A stretch of DNA of 64,000 bases from Lentinus brumalis (Eukaryota > Basidiomycota > Agaricomycetes > Polyporales > Polyporaceae): positions 1 through 64,000 of the forward strand of contig MARA01000008.1 in the NCBI GenBank assembly GCA_001792895.1, given 5' to 3'. The position numbers and the translations under genes were made by a program. The stretch's first letter is position 1. Each line of letters starts with the position of its first letter. Shown here piece after piece: positions 22,546 through 34,941 of this stretch. Under the pieces are notes generated by a model that saw nothing but the letters and a program-made list of their open reading frames with translations, did not search any database and had not been told where the DNA came from.

Positions 22546-23343
22546 ACGACATCCTACTCTCGGCTCCCAAGGTCTGCATCGTTGTCCAGTCAAGTTGAGT
22601 ACATATGTACTGAAACAGGCGTCGCGAGCCTTTGTTGCAGACATTCAACGAGAAGAACGGTAGCGTCTGTGTCTGCCGGGCAACTGTGGGGCTTTGGTCA
22701 CTTCAGAGTCTCTGATCCAGGAAGTAGCACCGCTTATACTGTAACAGTAGAGTCCCGGATTGGTCCCAGAGTCAAATACGCACGCCAAGATTTCAAGTTG
22801 CAACTTATTAGACCGCATCCGAGTCTCCGTTGACTTGGGACAGTTCTCCCCACATTTCCGAGAGAGACCGTGATGTAAAACATCGTACCCAACCGACGCG
22901 TCTCCCTGGGTCGAAACTAACCGCCACCGCGCAACAGACGTGTTGTGCGCGATGGAAAGCAAACGATGTCACGTCCAATTTCATGTCCCTCGATCCCGAC
23001 GGGGCCCCCTTCCGAGTGCGTGCATAACACACAATGCAGTTCGCGACTGACGTGTCCGCCTGCTGACGGTCAGTCTTCTCAGCTTTCCGCCCCTTCAGGT
23101 AAGTTACGAGTACGCGGACAGTGGCGGACGAGGGTAGGCAGCAGCCCGCCCCAGTGCGTTGCTGTTCTCACTTTTCCGTGGCAAGGGCACGGGACGGTGC
23201 TAGTATGGTTGACAGAATCCGGTTCAGCCGCAGCTTGTTGAAATCCGGAAGTGGCCGACTTATATTCGAAGATGTTCATTGGACGCGCGGGAGGCGAACC
23301 ACGGTCTCATCACAAGTGAACAAGTGCGTGTGTTATGCTGTCA
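22546..23343. other. Spacer without recognised gene
   Basis: No coding region is supported here on either strand. Confidence 0.4.
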
Positions 23344-23620
23344 CTACCGGCCCAATGTATAGTTCATCAGAACGTTCATGTGAGGCTCGGACTTGGGCTT
23401 GGGCTTGGGCTTTGACTTGGACTTGGGCTTTGACTTGGTGCTGTGCACAAGGTGCGGGCAAGATTGTGCTGAAGGTTATGTTCACAATCATTAGTAGGTA
23501 TGGTGGCAGACAGAGTAATTTCCTACCATTATCGACCCAATCAGAAGTCACAGGTTTAGCTGAGTGGGTTTGTGCTTTGGATTTGGTGTCTGTGGATTGG
23601 CTTGTGGATTGGCTCGACAT
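23344..23620 (-). CDS. Small Ser/Lys-rich protein, 72 residues, doubtful
   Basis: A two-exon model (23620-23527, 23468-23344) closes in phase: it starts MSSQSTSQST and ends with a run of K-P-K-S repeats then a stop. The splice sites are GTAGGA and TTCAG, and the intron is 58 nt. The KPKS run is encoded by a hexamer tract at about 23388-23441, so it may have arisen by slippage. No family is recognised; the start resembles the N-terminus of transposon-associated DNA-binding proteins only in composition. It may be a relic. Confidence 0.3.
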
Positions 23621-23876
23621 GATGAAGCAAGTGCAGTATATGGACAGAGACCGGGGATGAGGAGTATGGTACGAGAGGTGGATTTGTAGTATGTGAGGAG
23701 AGGAAGAGGTATGCTCAAGTGAGTAGACTGCAGAAACGAGGGCAGATTTTATACTCACCTTCATGATGCCTAGGAGAGGAGGCGAAGTGACAGTGAACAG
23801 ATGCGCAAGGGATGGTCTGTGAATATCCCTACGGGACAGGACCTGCAAGGAGGAGGCACGGATGGCACTGTGCAGA

Positions 23877-23907
23877 GGCCGTTCGTCCAGTTACTGGACG
23901 AACGGCC
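23877..23907. repeat. Perfect 14-bp-arm hairpin
   Basis: GGCCGTTCGTCCAG, loop TTA, then its exact reverse complement. In RNA or single-stranded DNA this would form a very stable stem. It lies in a gene-free stretch; no associated element ends could be defined. Confidence 0.85.
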
Positions 23908-24639
23908 CCAGTATTCGCGGAGTACACTTTGCTAGCAGGCCAGCAAATCGATTGCGGACGCCGCTGCCTCATAAAAAATCAGTACGAAGTGAGCGCGCCC
24001 AAGAGGCGGAAGGCGAGGGGATGAGGGTAGGAATGGGAGATGGAGAGTGGACGCCCGGACTACGCTACGAATCGACATCCGCCATGCCTCGCATTACCCA
24101 CTCACTGATTCGAGTCGAGTTCTGCCTTCTCACCTCCGTCCGCGTCGCCACATCCTATCAGAGATGCGCTCATGCTATACACCGAGAAAGCGGGCAACTA
24201 CGGAACAGGCTTGCAGGACATCCTACGGGACGAAGCAAGGCGCTCCGTCATGCTGCACCGGTGCCTGCCTGAAAGCACTGATGTCGACTCGCATGCGCGC
24301 CCGACGACTAGCCTGGTTACTACGCATGCGGGCTGAGGGCTCCGAGCTTTCGGACTACAGCAGGCGGCGAGCCTGTTGTGTTTCGGGGCGGGAAGCATGT
24401 AGCGGCTGAGGAACGCGCCCATTCGGCGGAAGAAGTCGTGAGCGGATGGTCGGCGTCCAGCGCGGCACGCATGGGCGTATGGGAAGCCAAAAGGAAGCAG
24501 GAGCGCCCACTGTAAGTATGATGGATGGGAATGCACTACTATAGCTCGAGATGTGCGTATGCTTCAGAGCTGCCAGTAAGCGCTATACATGGGCGCGAAG
24601 CGCAGTATGATTTAGCGGCGCGCCCTCACCAGTAAGTGA
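23908..24639. other. Spacer without recognised gene
   Basis: No coding region, RNA gene or clear repeat was found. Confidence 0.4.
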
Positions 24640-27600
24640 GTACATACCTAGACAGCATAAAGCCCTTTCTTCCAACATTTCCGGAGCGAGTCGGAGCCAT
24701 GGGGCGGGTGCTGCCAGTGGTGCCTGACACAGAGCCATATCCACACAGACGAATCAGTAGACAGCAGTCATCCCCATATGATCAGAGTTCCCTGCGGACG
24801 AGCTTCAAAATGATTGTCGCTGCCAGCCGCGTGCGCGAGGACGGACTTGACGATGGGCCTCGGACATGTGAGGCGCGTCCCGAGCAAACCGAGCGAGACA
24901 GTCAGAAGGTGGCATGGCACCGAGAAGCTGGAACAGAGCCTTCTTTGGTGCAAAGCGTCCCGTGTCGCCTGAGCTTGTAAGCATGGTCGCTGAGGACGGT
25001 CGCCCAAGCATGCGTCAGTGCGTACGTGCGTGGACCGAGGTTGCCCGAGAATCGTTGGCCTGGGGTTTGATTCATGTAACGTCATATCGTCTCAATCGAA
25101 TATGGATCCGCCGTGTAGTACAGGGCAGTACGCGGGTGCGAGGTCCACGCTCGCACGACGGTCGTCGGTAGTGCCTAGGTAGTGCCAATCATGATCCGCC
25201 CGCCCGCCGTGGCCATTGCACTACAACTCAAAGGTCGCCATTCTTTCACGAGAAGATTCAGATCACCTCACATGTAAGACTTCAGTGCTATACTCGTTGA
25301 TCCAAGTTGACTATGTCGCCCCCTTTATGTCCGCGTTGCGAGAGTTGTGCGGCCAATGGTTTTGATGTTTGGCGGCCGCGGTGAGATCGTCTCAGGGTTC
25401 GCAAGCCAGGTGGTTAAGAGCTCTCCAAGGTCGGACGGGAGGCGGCTAGATGAAAAACGTATCCAGCGAAGACACAGCATGGAGGTGCAGCGTTCAGAGG
25501 CATCGGTTGGCGTCGGTCGGACTTTGCCGGGATGCGAGCGCCCAAGGTAACGTCGTGACTCCTCCTCCCGCCACGATCTCACTAATCCTCCTCGTCCTGT
25601 CGTTGTCTCCTGCTCTTGTTCCAATCTGCGCTTGTTGGAGAGTCCGTTGAGAGGCAGAATCGGCATGAATCTCTGCCCGCATAGTTCAGCATCGACACGC
25701 AGTGCGTCGACCGATGTTGGGCCCTGGCACCGTTTATGCAAATACAGGCTCCGAACTCCCTTTGACGGTGACATGCTGTTGACACTCTGAATCAGGTATA
25801 GATTGACATTCCTTTGTAATGTCACTCACTTACACGCCTCTCCCTGTTCAGCTTATCCGGACGACCGTCACCTGTGGCGTACGGAATCGTAAGGAGTTGG
25901 TAGTCCCGAGGCTCAGTCACGTCAACATTGGAGGTTAGTCCTCCTCGATCGTGATTTTTATCGCTGCTCATGTCTACCACAGTTGCGCCACATCGGCCTG
26001 GAGTCGGTGTGAACGTCCTCACATCGTCGATACGGATCAGCATCGAGAGCACGCTGGGAAGTTAGCAGATGATCCTCTGAAGTACGCCCGCCGATTCACG
26101 CTCTCTTTCTATCTCCACTTACTGGTTCTGCCCGCCGTATAGCATGCGTCGGCTTCAGTCACAAGCGTCGAAATTGGCCTGCCTGTCTGAGCGCAAGGGA
26201 TTTACCTTCACATCCTGCGTACGTCCCGTGCACCGGCTGTGGCTGCATCTGCAGGCTGATAGACTTTAGATTGCAGTCTGTCCGAAGCTCCTCGAGCTTA
26301 GTATCGGCACTTTTTCGCGATCGCCACAGCGCCATTCGGATGCGTTCTACCCGTCCTTTCAGGATTGAAGCGTAGCCGCCAAAGCACAGCCAAGAATCGA
26401 GGTGAGCTCAGTTCTTGAAACACGCTATCTTGATATCTCCATCTGACTATGACTGTCAGGAGACTCGAGGACCGCTGGCCATGGCGGCTAGTGCTGAACG
26501 CACACTCTCACTCGGCAATTCGAGTATCGCGTACCACGGTTCCAAACTGTCGCTACAGCGGCTGATACATTCACAGCGTCGGCCCCGGGCCAGATCTCCC
26601 TGAAGCACCGCACCTGAACGAAGTACTCGAGCGTGAGAGTGGCCGAGAGATAGTTGCCCATTCTGGTGCATCTTGAAGCGTCATCGTGCGTAATCTGCCA
26701 TCACTAGTGACGAGGGAATCTCTTGACATGATCTCACAGATCCGTCCGGTCTCGCGCTGTGTATGGTTGAAGAGAGAGCGCATGAAGCTCTTGCTGACTT
26801 CTGACTTCTCGCTGATATTCGTCATCGTGCGAGTCTTCATCGCGCTGGCGAGATATGGTCGAGTTTCTCGGGACCGTAGTGAGTACCCTCGACCAGCATA
26901 TACACGGTCATGGCTGAAAGCGCATCAGACAGGACGTCCTCGGAGCAAAGTACCTGATCAGCCGCATCTACTGGACCCATGCCTTCCCAGATGTCTCCCG
27001 GCAAAAGTTTGTGCTACCTGAGGCCGACGAAGCGGAGGGCTGCCAGACAGTTGTGAAGCTGCAAGAAATCCACCATCGTCGCAAGAACCAATCACTTTCC
27101 AACGGATCGCGTCGGTCTTCGATCGCAGCGCCAGCCGCCGACGAGCAGGCGAAGCGCGGGTGGCATGTGTAGTTCGCCGCGGTCTGACGTCAACGCTTGG
27201 TGAGCACATTCTCGGAATTCTAGCTCTTCACGGGCTCATGTCCATCTCCAGCTCGCTTCTATCCCCTCGCCAGTCACGCCACACGATTTTCATCGTCCTG
27301 AGCCGTCCATCCCATCCCCTCCCGCGGTCCGAGTGTCAAGACGACCGAGCAGCATGCCGGCACGCCGTCCAGGCGCTTTCTGTTCAATTCGCAATACCTG
27401 CAAAGCGAAGGCGCGTCCAAGCATCGCGGAGACTGCGAACATCTTCCCCGCACACCCGTGCGAGCACAACAGAAGACATAGTCGTTTCAGGCAGCGGAGT
27501 AGCGCGCAAGCACCTATTCTAGAGCAGGAGTTACGAGGCTACCGCGCAGCCGGAGCGTGGTACAGGTGGAATGCGAGAGGGGAGCGACCGCGAGAGCATG

Positions 27601-28960
27601 TTTCTGACTCTCGCCATGTCTGGGCTCCAGCGGAGGCATCTCCGGCGGCCGAAGCACTCCCGGAGGCAGCACACACGGGACCGCCCGACCGCCGCCAGAC
27701 AGCTTGGCAATGAACAGGGCCTATTTCCGATTGCGGAGGAGGAAGGAGGTTGAAAGCTCGCGCGGCAGTAGGGACTGAGATTGCTGCAGCATCTCACAAT
27801 CTCGGCTCTGCATGTAAGCATGGTGCTTTCGCTCTTTTGAGTTCTGTACTGATATCGACATTCGGAACGTAGGGCAGGTACACCGAGAGAACGTCCATCA
27901 GAGAGGGCGCCAAACTAGGACGAGGAGCATAATGACTCCCACAGCTCTGAATTTCTCCGCAGGGTCCCACACAGCACATGTACAGTCACCTCTGCCCCAT
28001 TTATCGGATGCCATTCCATCTCTCGATATCACGCAATGATGACCCCAATCAGCGATATGACTTGGCATGCTATCATTGCCTAGCTCTCCCGACGCTCAGC
28101 ATCACACGCCCTCCGATTGCTGCGTCTGTGCAGGACGAAGAAGCCGCTCGGTAGGGGACATCGCAGCTCCTTGAAACTTCGCAATGGAGATGTTGCCGCA
28201 TACCACGCAGGACGTCCAAGATCGGAAGTGTACCGTGCACTCGCCCTCACTGGAAACGCCCCATGTCCAGGCTCCCGTCTCTTTGGCTCCGCTCTGTGCC
28301 CATCCGACCAGCGCCGCCGTCGTCCAGGACGCTCGACTCCTGCTAGGATTCATGACAATCTCTTCATTGCTCGACACCGGCGCACGACGGTTCCACGCCG
28401 ACCTCTTCGCCCTTACTTCCCTAAATCTCGAGGTGCGACCACCACTGGTGCCCGGCGTCCGCTAGTTGCAAGCGGACTGCGCGGCTCGCTCCACGCAGAT
28501 CCTCCAGCATTTGCTCACCTCCCCGGCACTCGAAGTCTGCGCAACTCGAATGATTCTGCTCTTCCCCTTCCCGCCGACGGTCTGCCCGTCCTGCAACCTA
28601 CCCCAAGGCGCTGGGCATGTCTCGTCGGCGTTGGCATATCTCGTCGGCGTTGGGCATATCCCCTGAAATGCTCGGGAGGTCAATACGTTGTATCGGGTGG
28701 TACCGCGGACGTTACACGAGTGCGGGGACACGTCTCGCTCATTCGAGCCCACGACGTCTTGGCCCGCCCGTACGCTTAGGATCCGGCGATCTTCCGTCGA
28801 TGGCACCCGCCGCCCTCTCCCTTGGTATGCGAGCTTTGGGCGCCATCCTCCATCGAAGGATGCCCGCCGGAGCCGTCTCGTATCATAGACGTCACGAAGA
28901 TCGTCCATAAGGATTTCGCGCGGCCCGCGGGAGCCCAGCACAACCACGACGTGCGTGGCC
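24640..28960 (+). pseudogene. Spacer pseudogene copy 1, unrecognised family
   Basis: Diverged relative of 37440-41080 and 46890-51300. Shared landmarks include a TTTCCGGAGCGAGTC block (24680), a CTTTGCCGGGAT/CTCCTCCCGCCAC block (25525-25575), CGGACGACCGTCACCTGTGG (25858-25878) and CAGCATCGAGAGCACGCTGG (26039-26058). All long frames are interrupted and no domain is identified. The first landmark is also the 3' flank of DUF6535 copies C and E, so a C/E-type gene probably once stood just upstream. Confidence 0.6.
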
Positions 28961-29559
28961 TTCAGGATGACGAAGACTCTCTGTCTGCTCGTTATGGAGT
29001 CGTGGCGCGCTCGCGGCCCTGCCCGACCTTGGCACGTCGGTACGACACCGAGAAGGCTGCCGCTGGTCGCGGGTTTCTGAGATACGCGAAGTACGTCTCC
29101 TGATCGTGCTGGAGCACTTGAGGAGTCGGGTCACCGGCCCCGCGCAGGTGGAAGCCATGCCGCCACCGAGTCCCCATACTCCCTCGTCGTGCGCATGCTG
29201 CGTCATACTTACGAGAACCGCTTCCATGCTTTCGGAGGCGACGGTGGCCGCTCGGTGCCGTCGGAACGCACCGACGCGTGACGCTGCAGAGTCGTAAAAC
29301 ATTGGTGCGGCGTCGGAGGCAGGATTGACGGGCATCACTCACATGTTGGGCTGCAGCTTCAGGTTGGGTCTGCTGCAACGGTCGTCTTACGTCTTAGTGC
29401 GTGTATGTAGACAACTTGAATATATTTCTCTACTTGAAGCTAAAGGTATATCATGTTACATGCAATGCCAGAGCATGTCATCGTACACAGGGGAGCGGGT
29501 TGTTTATATCTCGAAAGTCTCGAGAGCCATGTGCCGCATGATGTGCGAACCCGGGCGAT

Positions 29560-30500
29560 GATACCTGCTGCGGCGTCGACCTGACGATGGGTACATAGTT
29601 GAGACTTGGGCGGGCGAGCCAATGACGCACGAAGTCCGGAGCTTGAGGTGCGGTGAGCAGACGACGGGAGCTGCGTATACTCGAGCTCCTCCGGGATGGG
29701 AAGCGGTGATACCATAGCCAGGACAGCGTCCGCGAAGTTCGAAAGAATCAGTCGCCAGATAGAGCACAAAGATCGAGGCTCAGGAACTCGTAGGATTGTT
29801 GCAGGTCGCCTGCGAAGGCAATGACGAGAGAGAGAGAGACCAGGCGTTGCGAGGGTGAGGCGAGCATTCCACAGCAAGGTGCTCTTCGAAGCGCCCAACA
29901 TGTTGAACTCCATGAACTGCGAGATGTCGAGTGAGACGGCGAGGTAGTAGGGCAGAGATCCCTTCAGAGCACTTGCGTACAATTCGAGGAAGCGTGTGCG
30001 GAGAGCATCGGAGGAGATGACGGACAGGGAGGGGAAACTTGGGGGAAACGCCATTTGTGGGAGACGACGTTCGCCCAGAAGGCTGACAAGCGTTTCGTGA
30101 CGGCGTACCAGGCGCAAAAAACAAGTCCACCATCCGCCAAGGAGCCTCCGAGAATACTCGCGAGAGTATCATGATGAGGAGCTCCGTCGGGAGGTCGCTG
30201 ATGTTGAGGACGCCTCTTCCACTGGGAGACGATGCCGTTTGAGGTCGAATTCGGCAGCCATACCGATTATGCAGATAGAGAGCGGGAAGCTGAGGACGTG
30301 TATTAGGAATGTGTGCTGAGCTCGCCGACCACGATGGTGGTATTCGCAGTTGGTGTTGGTGGTGGTAGAGAACTGCAAGCGCCTCGCTGTGGCGACGGTC
30401 GACAATGACTGCAGCTGCACTTTGCTGAGGCACCTCCTCCGCTTCCACGACCGACTTGACTGCTTGACCTAGCTGCCTCGCTTTCGACGCTTTCGCCACC
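29560..30500 (-). pseudogene. F-box protein pseudogene (right arm)
   Basis: Reverse-strand counterpart of the F-box pseudogene at 21593-22545. Recognisable pieces are SDLPTELLIMILSRV, DALRTRFLELYASALKGSLP and LDISQFMEFNMLGASKST, in different frames. At least two frame changes and no long uninterrupted frame mark it as dead. Confidence 0.75.
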
Positions 30501-31705
30501 GTTCAGATGGAGGAGCGCTCCGAGCCTTCGCGCTCCGCTTGCGATCCTCTCGCACTCAACTCGACTGCAGACGGTTTAGCGTGAGCCGTACAGTCTCTTC
30601 ACGATTCAAGCGGTACGTTCTCAGTGACCCCTCATCTTCATAGAGATCTGTGAATTTGGCGAAGCAAAGGGAGCGCGATCCAAAGGCCAGGTGGATTCAG
30701 AGACAGGTCACTACTTGGCGGCTCGCTTCCTGTCTCACACAGGCTCCCCGCCCTTGCTTCTTCTCGTGAGTACGGCTCCTGCCCTCTGCGAGAGGCTCCT
30801 ATGCTGACGATGATCATATGATTGGAATACTCCATGAAGCTTTACGGACGGCTCTTACTCGTCCCTCTTGCAATCCTCGGTCCTATCTACCCAGACAATT
30901 CAACCATGCGTCGAAGGTCGTTTCACCGGACGAGCAAAGCGAAGGCGCACGACGTCGGTCGTGCGACGTAGAGGCTACTTCTTGTACGCGGACTGGCTGA
31001 AGATCGGAAGGTATGTGCGCCGTGTCCTCTCGACGCTGTCGCTGATATAGTCAACTAAATATTGTGTCGCCTCCATAGAACTCTCGCAACACTTCGACCC
31101 TCCGAACTTCTCTTGGCCACGCCATGCATTGTGCGCTCGAGCCTCTGCAGGGTGGTCTCCCAGCTTCTGTCCCCTCGCCCGAATCACAGCTCCGACCACA
31201 TCCATGTCCGCTGAGATGCTGCCCGTCAAGATCTACGAGGATACGAGTCCTCACTTCGGCACAAGAAGGATCCGCCGGTGCGCTCGATCATGTACCGTGC
31301 CTCACAGGGCAGAGCGCGGGGCAGAGCTCAGCGTCTCGCACGATCGCTTGGCCTCCTGAACGCGAAGAATCATCTATGGCGTGCGTCCCGTTCCCTTCGT
31401 TCCCGGAGAAACTTCCCGCGCACTATCCATATCATCTCCCCACCTTCCCTCTGGTTAAGACTCCGTTCAGTACCTTCCAGAAGACCGCATACATCCCCTC
31501 CGGCGCAGAGCCGGCCTCTCTGCATCATGCCAACACAATGGCCCGGGAGGAAGCCTGTGCTTTGAGACCACCTCGAGACGCGTTCCACCCTCTGCGAGGC
31601 GCCAGTCGCTGTCGCCCGGGTGGCCGCTGTCCTATCGACTTGCAGCTTTGCTCAAGTGGAGGAAGGTCGGACGCAAACTCGAGGCCGGCGCGTTCGTTTC
31701 CCGCT
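29560..31705 (-). repeat. Right arm of a long inverted repeat
   Basis: Reverse-complement partner of 20455-22545, of similar length (about 2.1 kb) and the same order of landmarks. See the left arm. It ends about 450 bp upstream of DUF6535 gene B. Confidence 0.8.
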
Positions 31706-31884
31706 CCCGATTCTGTGCCTCGGACGGAAGGCTTTCTTCGCTCGGGGCCTCGGGCATGCGTTTGAGGCTGGAGGATGATCGATGATCGATGACGGGCCCG
31801 GTACCGGGAGGGTGGAATGACGAAGTCGTTAGCACCGTCTTGCTGGCTGGGGTAGCTGTCCGCGGGGTCTGCGGACTCCTGACA

Positions 31885-32152
31885 GCGTCTCTCACGCGCG
31901 ATGCGCTGAGGCCACTGAATGGCACAGGATTAGTACTGCCTCGGAACGTGCACTCGGGTATGTCTGAGTTCTAAGATGTATTGACCTCGTGTTGTGTCCA
32001 GAATATCACTGTCGCGACTGATTGCCAACACGCTGGGAAGGAGCCTACTAGAGGCGTGGGGCCGAAGATGGACAGCCTCCAGTAGGCCGACTGCAACCTC
32101 ACGCACGGTCGATCGACCAAGACTCGGTACTCACTTCTGAGAGACCACAACC
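31885..32152 (+). promoter_or_regulatory. Conserved upstream region of DUF6535 gene B (boxes 1-3)
   Basis: Three blocks shared in order with genes C, D, E and F: box 1 TCTCACGCGCGATGCGCT (31890), box 2 CTGGGAAGGAGCCTACTA (32033) and box 3 CCTCACGCACGGTCGATCG (32097). The start codon follows box 3 by about 40 bp. Retention of the boxes in paralogues whose introns have diverged suggests promoter function; part of the likeness may simply be shared ancestry. Confidence 0.6.
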
Positions 32153-34650
32153 ATGAGCTCCGGTACTCACACGAGTTCCAAGACTGTCAGCCAAGCGGAG
32201 CTCGTCCAAGATAACAACGAGAAAGCCGACGTTACCCAAGTAGTGAGTGTCTCCGCATCCTTTCGCCTGTACTAGTTCTCTAATGATGTATGACCGCTAT
32301 TAGGATGAGGATCGGAAAGACACGGAGACCAAGCCTGACATCACGTCTTGGAGCTTTCCCACTCCAGAGGTGAGTAGGATCCTAGTCGCGTGTTGCTATG
32401 TATCGTCTTCATGCCCTGCGGAACGGTCGACCATGCTTGCACGGTCTCCGATTTCCCGAGTCCCCGACCGCCTCTTGTACATCATCCGGCCGTCGCACTA
32501 TCAGCAGTCTCGATCTGACAGTCGTAACGCGACTCGTCGGAGTGACTTCTATCATCTCGCTGCTAGAAGCAACTCGCACTGACTTCCATATCCAGGCCAT
32601 CCAAGAGGAACTATCGAAGGAGTTCACCGACGAACAGAAAGAGAAAGTGTGGGCTGAATGCGCAGAAGCAGTGAAGACGTCTTACGACCAGCTCCTGGGC
32701 CGGTGGAAGGAGGAGATGGACACATTGCTTGTCTACGTAAGTAAAATCGCACCCAGGCATCGAGCGACCCCATTAAGAGTCACTCCTCAGGCCGGTGTCT
32801 CTTCAGCTGTGCTGACTGCTTTCAACGTGGAGTCGTACCATCTACTTCAACCGGACCCTACGGACCCCATGATCGCGGTGCTGGAACAGATCTCCGCGCA
32901 ACTGAATGGCTACACGTTCACCCCTCCCTTCTTGAACGCCACCAATACCACTGGACCTGGATATCTCACTCAAGAGCCGTTCCAGGCCCCGGCATCCGCC
33001 GTCTGGCTGAACTCGTTGTGGTTCTCAAGCTTGGTGTTCAGCTTCGCCGCAGCGATGCTGGCTCTCTTCGTCAAGCAGTGGATATACGAAGGGATGGTCC
33101 CAGGAACGTCCCGTGAGAGCGCGCGACTGCGGCAGTACCGCTTCGATGGGCTACTGAAGTGGCGCGTCGGGACGGTGATCGTCGTGCTTCCTATCCTGCT
33201 ACAGCTCGCTTCCGTCCTCTTCCTCGCGGGGTTACTCGTTCTCCTTTGGACGCTGCACACCACTGTGGCTGCCATCATGTCGCTTTTGGTCGCTCTCGTC
33301 TTCACCTTCGTCATCGGCTTCACCCTCCTACCGGTTTTCAAGAGCGACTGCTCTTACCGGTCGCCTGCATCCTTCGTCATCTACAGGTTGCTCAGATACA
33401 CGCGCAACACTGTTTTTCGGGCTATTCGTCGCTTGTGCAAGGTGATCTACAGGCGGTGCACCCAGGGAGCGATGTGGCTCGACGTCGCCCGAGCTCAGTT
33501 CGAACGGCTGGGCCAATTTGGATACAATGAGTATGACAACATGCCCACTTGGCGTGGTAGGGACCAAAACGTAATCTATCGGCAGCACGACGATCTCAAT
33601 CGTCGTATTATCACCACTGCGTACTCTACCACGGCCGACAAGAAATTCCTGTCCTCTATGCCTGTGATCTTCTCTGACTTGCCTATCGACCAAGTCTCTC
33701 TGTGCTTCTCCGACATACATGAATTCATGGAGGCCGAATGGGGTCAATGGCACATGCCGGAGCGACTGCACTACCGGGATGCAATCGCGCTGCCCTTGTG
33801 CTCAGCTTACGGCCTCCGACATATACTTGCAAGGTCGGAGAAGGCCGCCGGCTGGACCGATGATGTTGAGATAGTCTTCCGTCACTACTACTTCATCGGC
33901 AAGGAGCATACCGAGAGATTGGCCGAACTCGCCTGCAAGTCGCTCTGCCAGCTCGTGGTGGAGGACCGGGAAAACCCCAACCTATATGGCAAGGCCTATA
34001 GGACGCTGGAGTGCATGCATGACGAGCACGGAGCTCGCCACACATATGATACCCTGTGTCATGGTGCGTGATTTCGAGGTGCACTGGCGTGCGTAAGCTG
34101 AACAAAAGTTTACGTTCGATGGCCAGCTAAGGCGGTCTACGAGGTGGAAATGGCCGCGTGGGATCCGTCCCGAGGCTTCATCTCATTCAGGAACACCACG
34201 CAGACAATCTTCATCCTCTTGCACGTCGTGCGCCACACGATCTCCGGCCAGTCTGAACTCTCCCCCTCTCAGACCAGCGCGATGCTCGCGTGGGGTCAGC
34301 AGCAACTGTCCCGCCTGCATCAGTGGTTGCAGGATTTGGAGTGGAATGGGCTGCACAAAGGGTGCCTTGCGGTTCAAGGAGACCCTGCTGCCGTTCTGGC
34401 GTTCCCCCACATAATATCTCGGTACCTGGTCCGCAACCTCATAGACCCGCTCATCGTTTTGTGCACGATGCCCGGTGGTCGTGCGCTGGTGTCAGAAGCG
34501 CTCGTCTCTGCCATTGAGCACACGTGGGCGTCCGCGCAATTGGCATATCCACGCTCAGCGGATGCGGACGCGCGTATTGTGTGGTGCACAGCGCTGGATC
34601 GTATCGATGCTCGATTGGCGGAGCTGAGGGCTATGTTTTCGAAGGATTGA
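32153..34650 (+). CDS. DUF6535-domain membrane protein, copy B, intact
   Basis: Five exons, 32153-32242, 32304-32369, 32596-32736, 32791-34063 and 34127-34650, close in phase and give 697 residues. Exon 2 ends in the motif TSWSFPTPE; exon 3 encodes the helical KEFTDEQKEKVWAEC...LGRWKEEMDTLLVY. Exon 4 begins with AGVSSAVLTAFNVESYHLL (a first hydrophobic segment, 101-117). Three strong membrane helices follow at about 170-193, 226-254 and 256-281, with the conserved GTSRESARLRQYR loop and CSYRSPASF after them. The remaining 400 residues are a soluble, helical domain unique to this subfamily. DUF6535 proteins are abundant in Agaricomycetes and have no known function. The start was chosen because the promoter boxes and exon phases agree among copies. 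Confidence 0.9.
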
Positions 34651-34754
34651 GCCTCAGAATGCGCGAGGTTTGTACACGCAGTTTGTAACTCCCGTAGCAC
34701 CGCCGAGCTCTCTGGCTGCAGTCCAGCCGTGGGATCTACGAAATCCGAGCCCTT

Positions 34755-34941
34755 CAAGCATCTCTCACGCGCGACGCGCTGGAGGCAAAGCCACACTGCA
34801 GCTGCACAGGAATAAGTACTGCCTTGCGACGTGCACTTGCGTAAGTCCATTTTCGACGTGTATCGATCGCGAAGGAGCCTACTACTTATATTACCTCACG
34901 CACAGTCGATTGACCCAAACCTCTCTCTGAGAGACGGCAAC
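34755..34941 (+). promoter_or_regulatory. Conserved upstream region of DUF6535 gene C
   Basis: Boxes 1-3 are present: CTCTCACGCGCGACGCGCT (34761), GAAGGAGCCTACTACTTAT (34871) and CCTCACGCACAGTCGATTG (34896). The gap between the stop of gene B and the start of C is only about 290 bp, so the B terminator and the C promoter overlap. Confidence 0.6.

Noticed and set aside
23877..23940. Helitron 3' end (hairpin followed by CTAG)
   Set aside because: The CTAG lies about 20 bases beyond the hairpin and is not followed by T; no Rep/helicase gene or 5' TC end was found.
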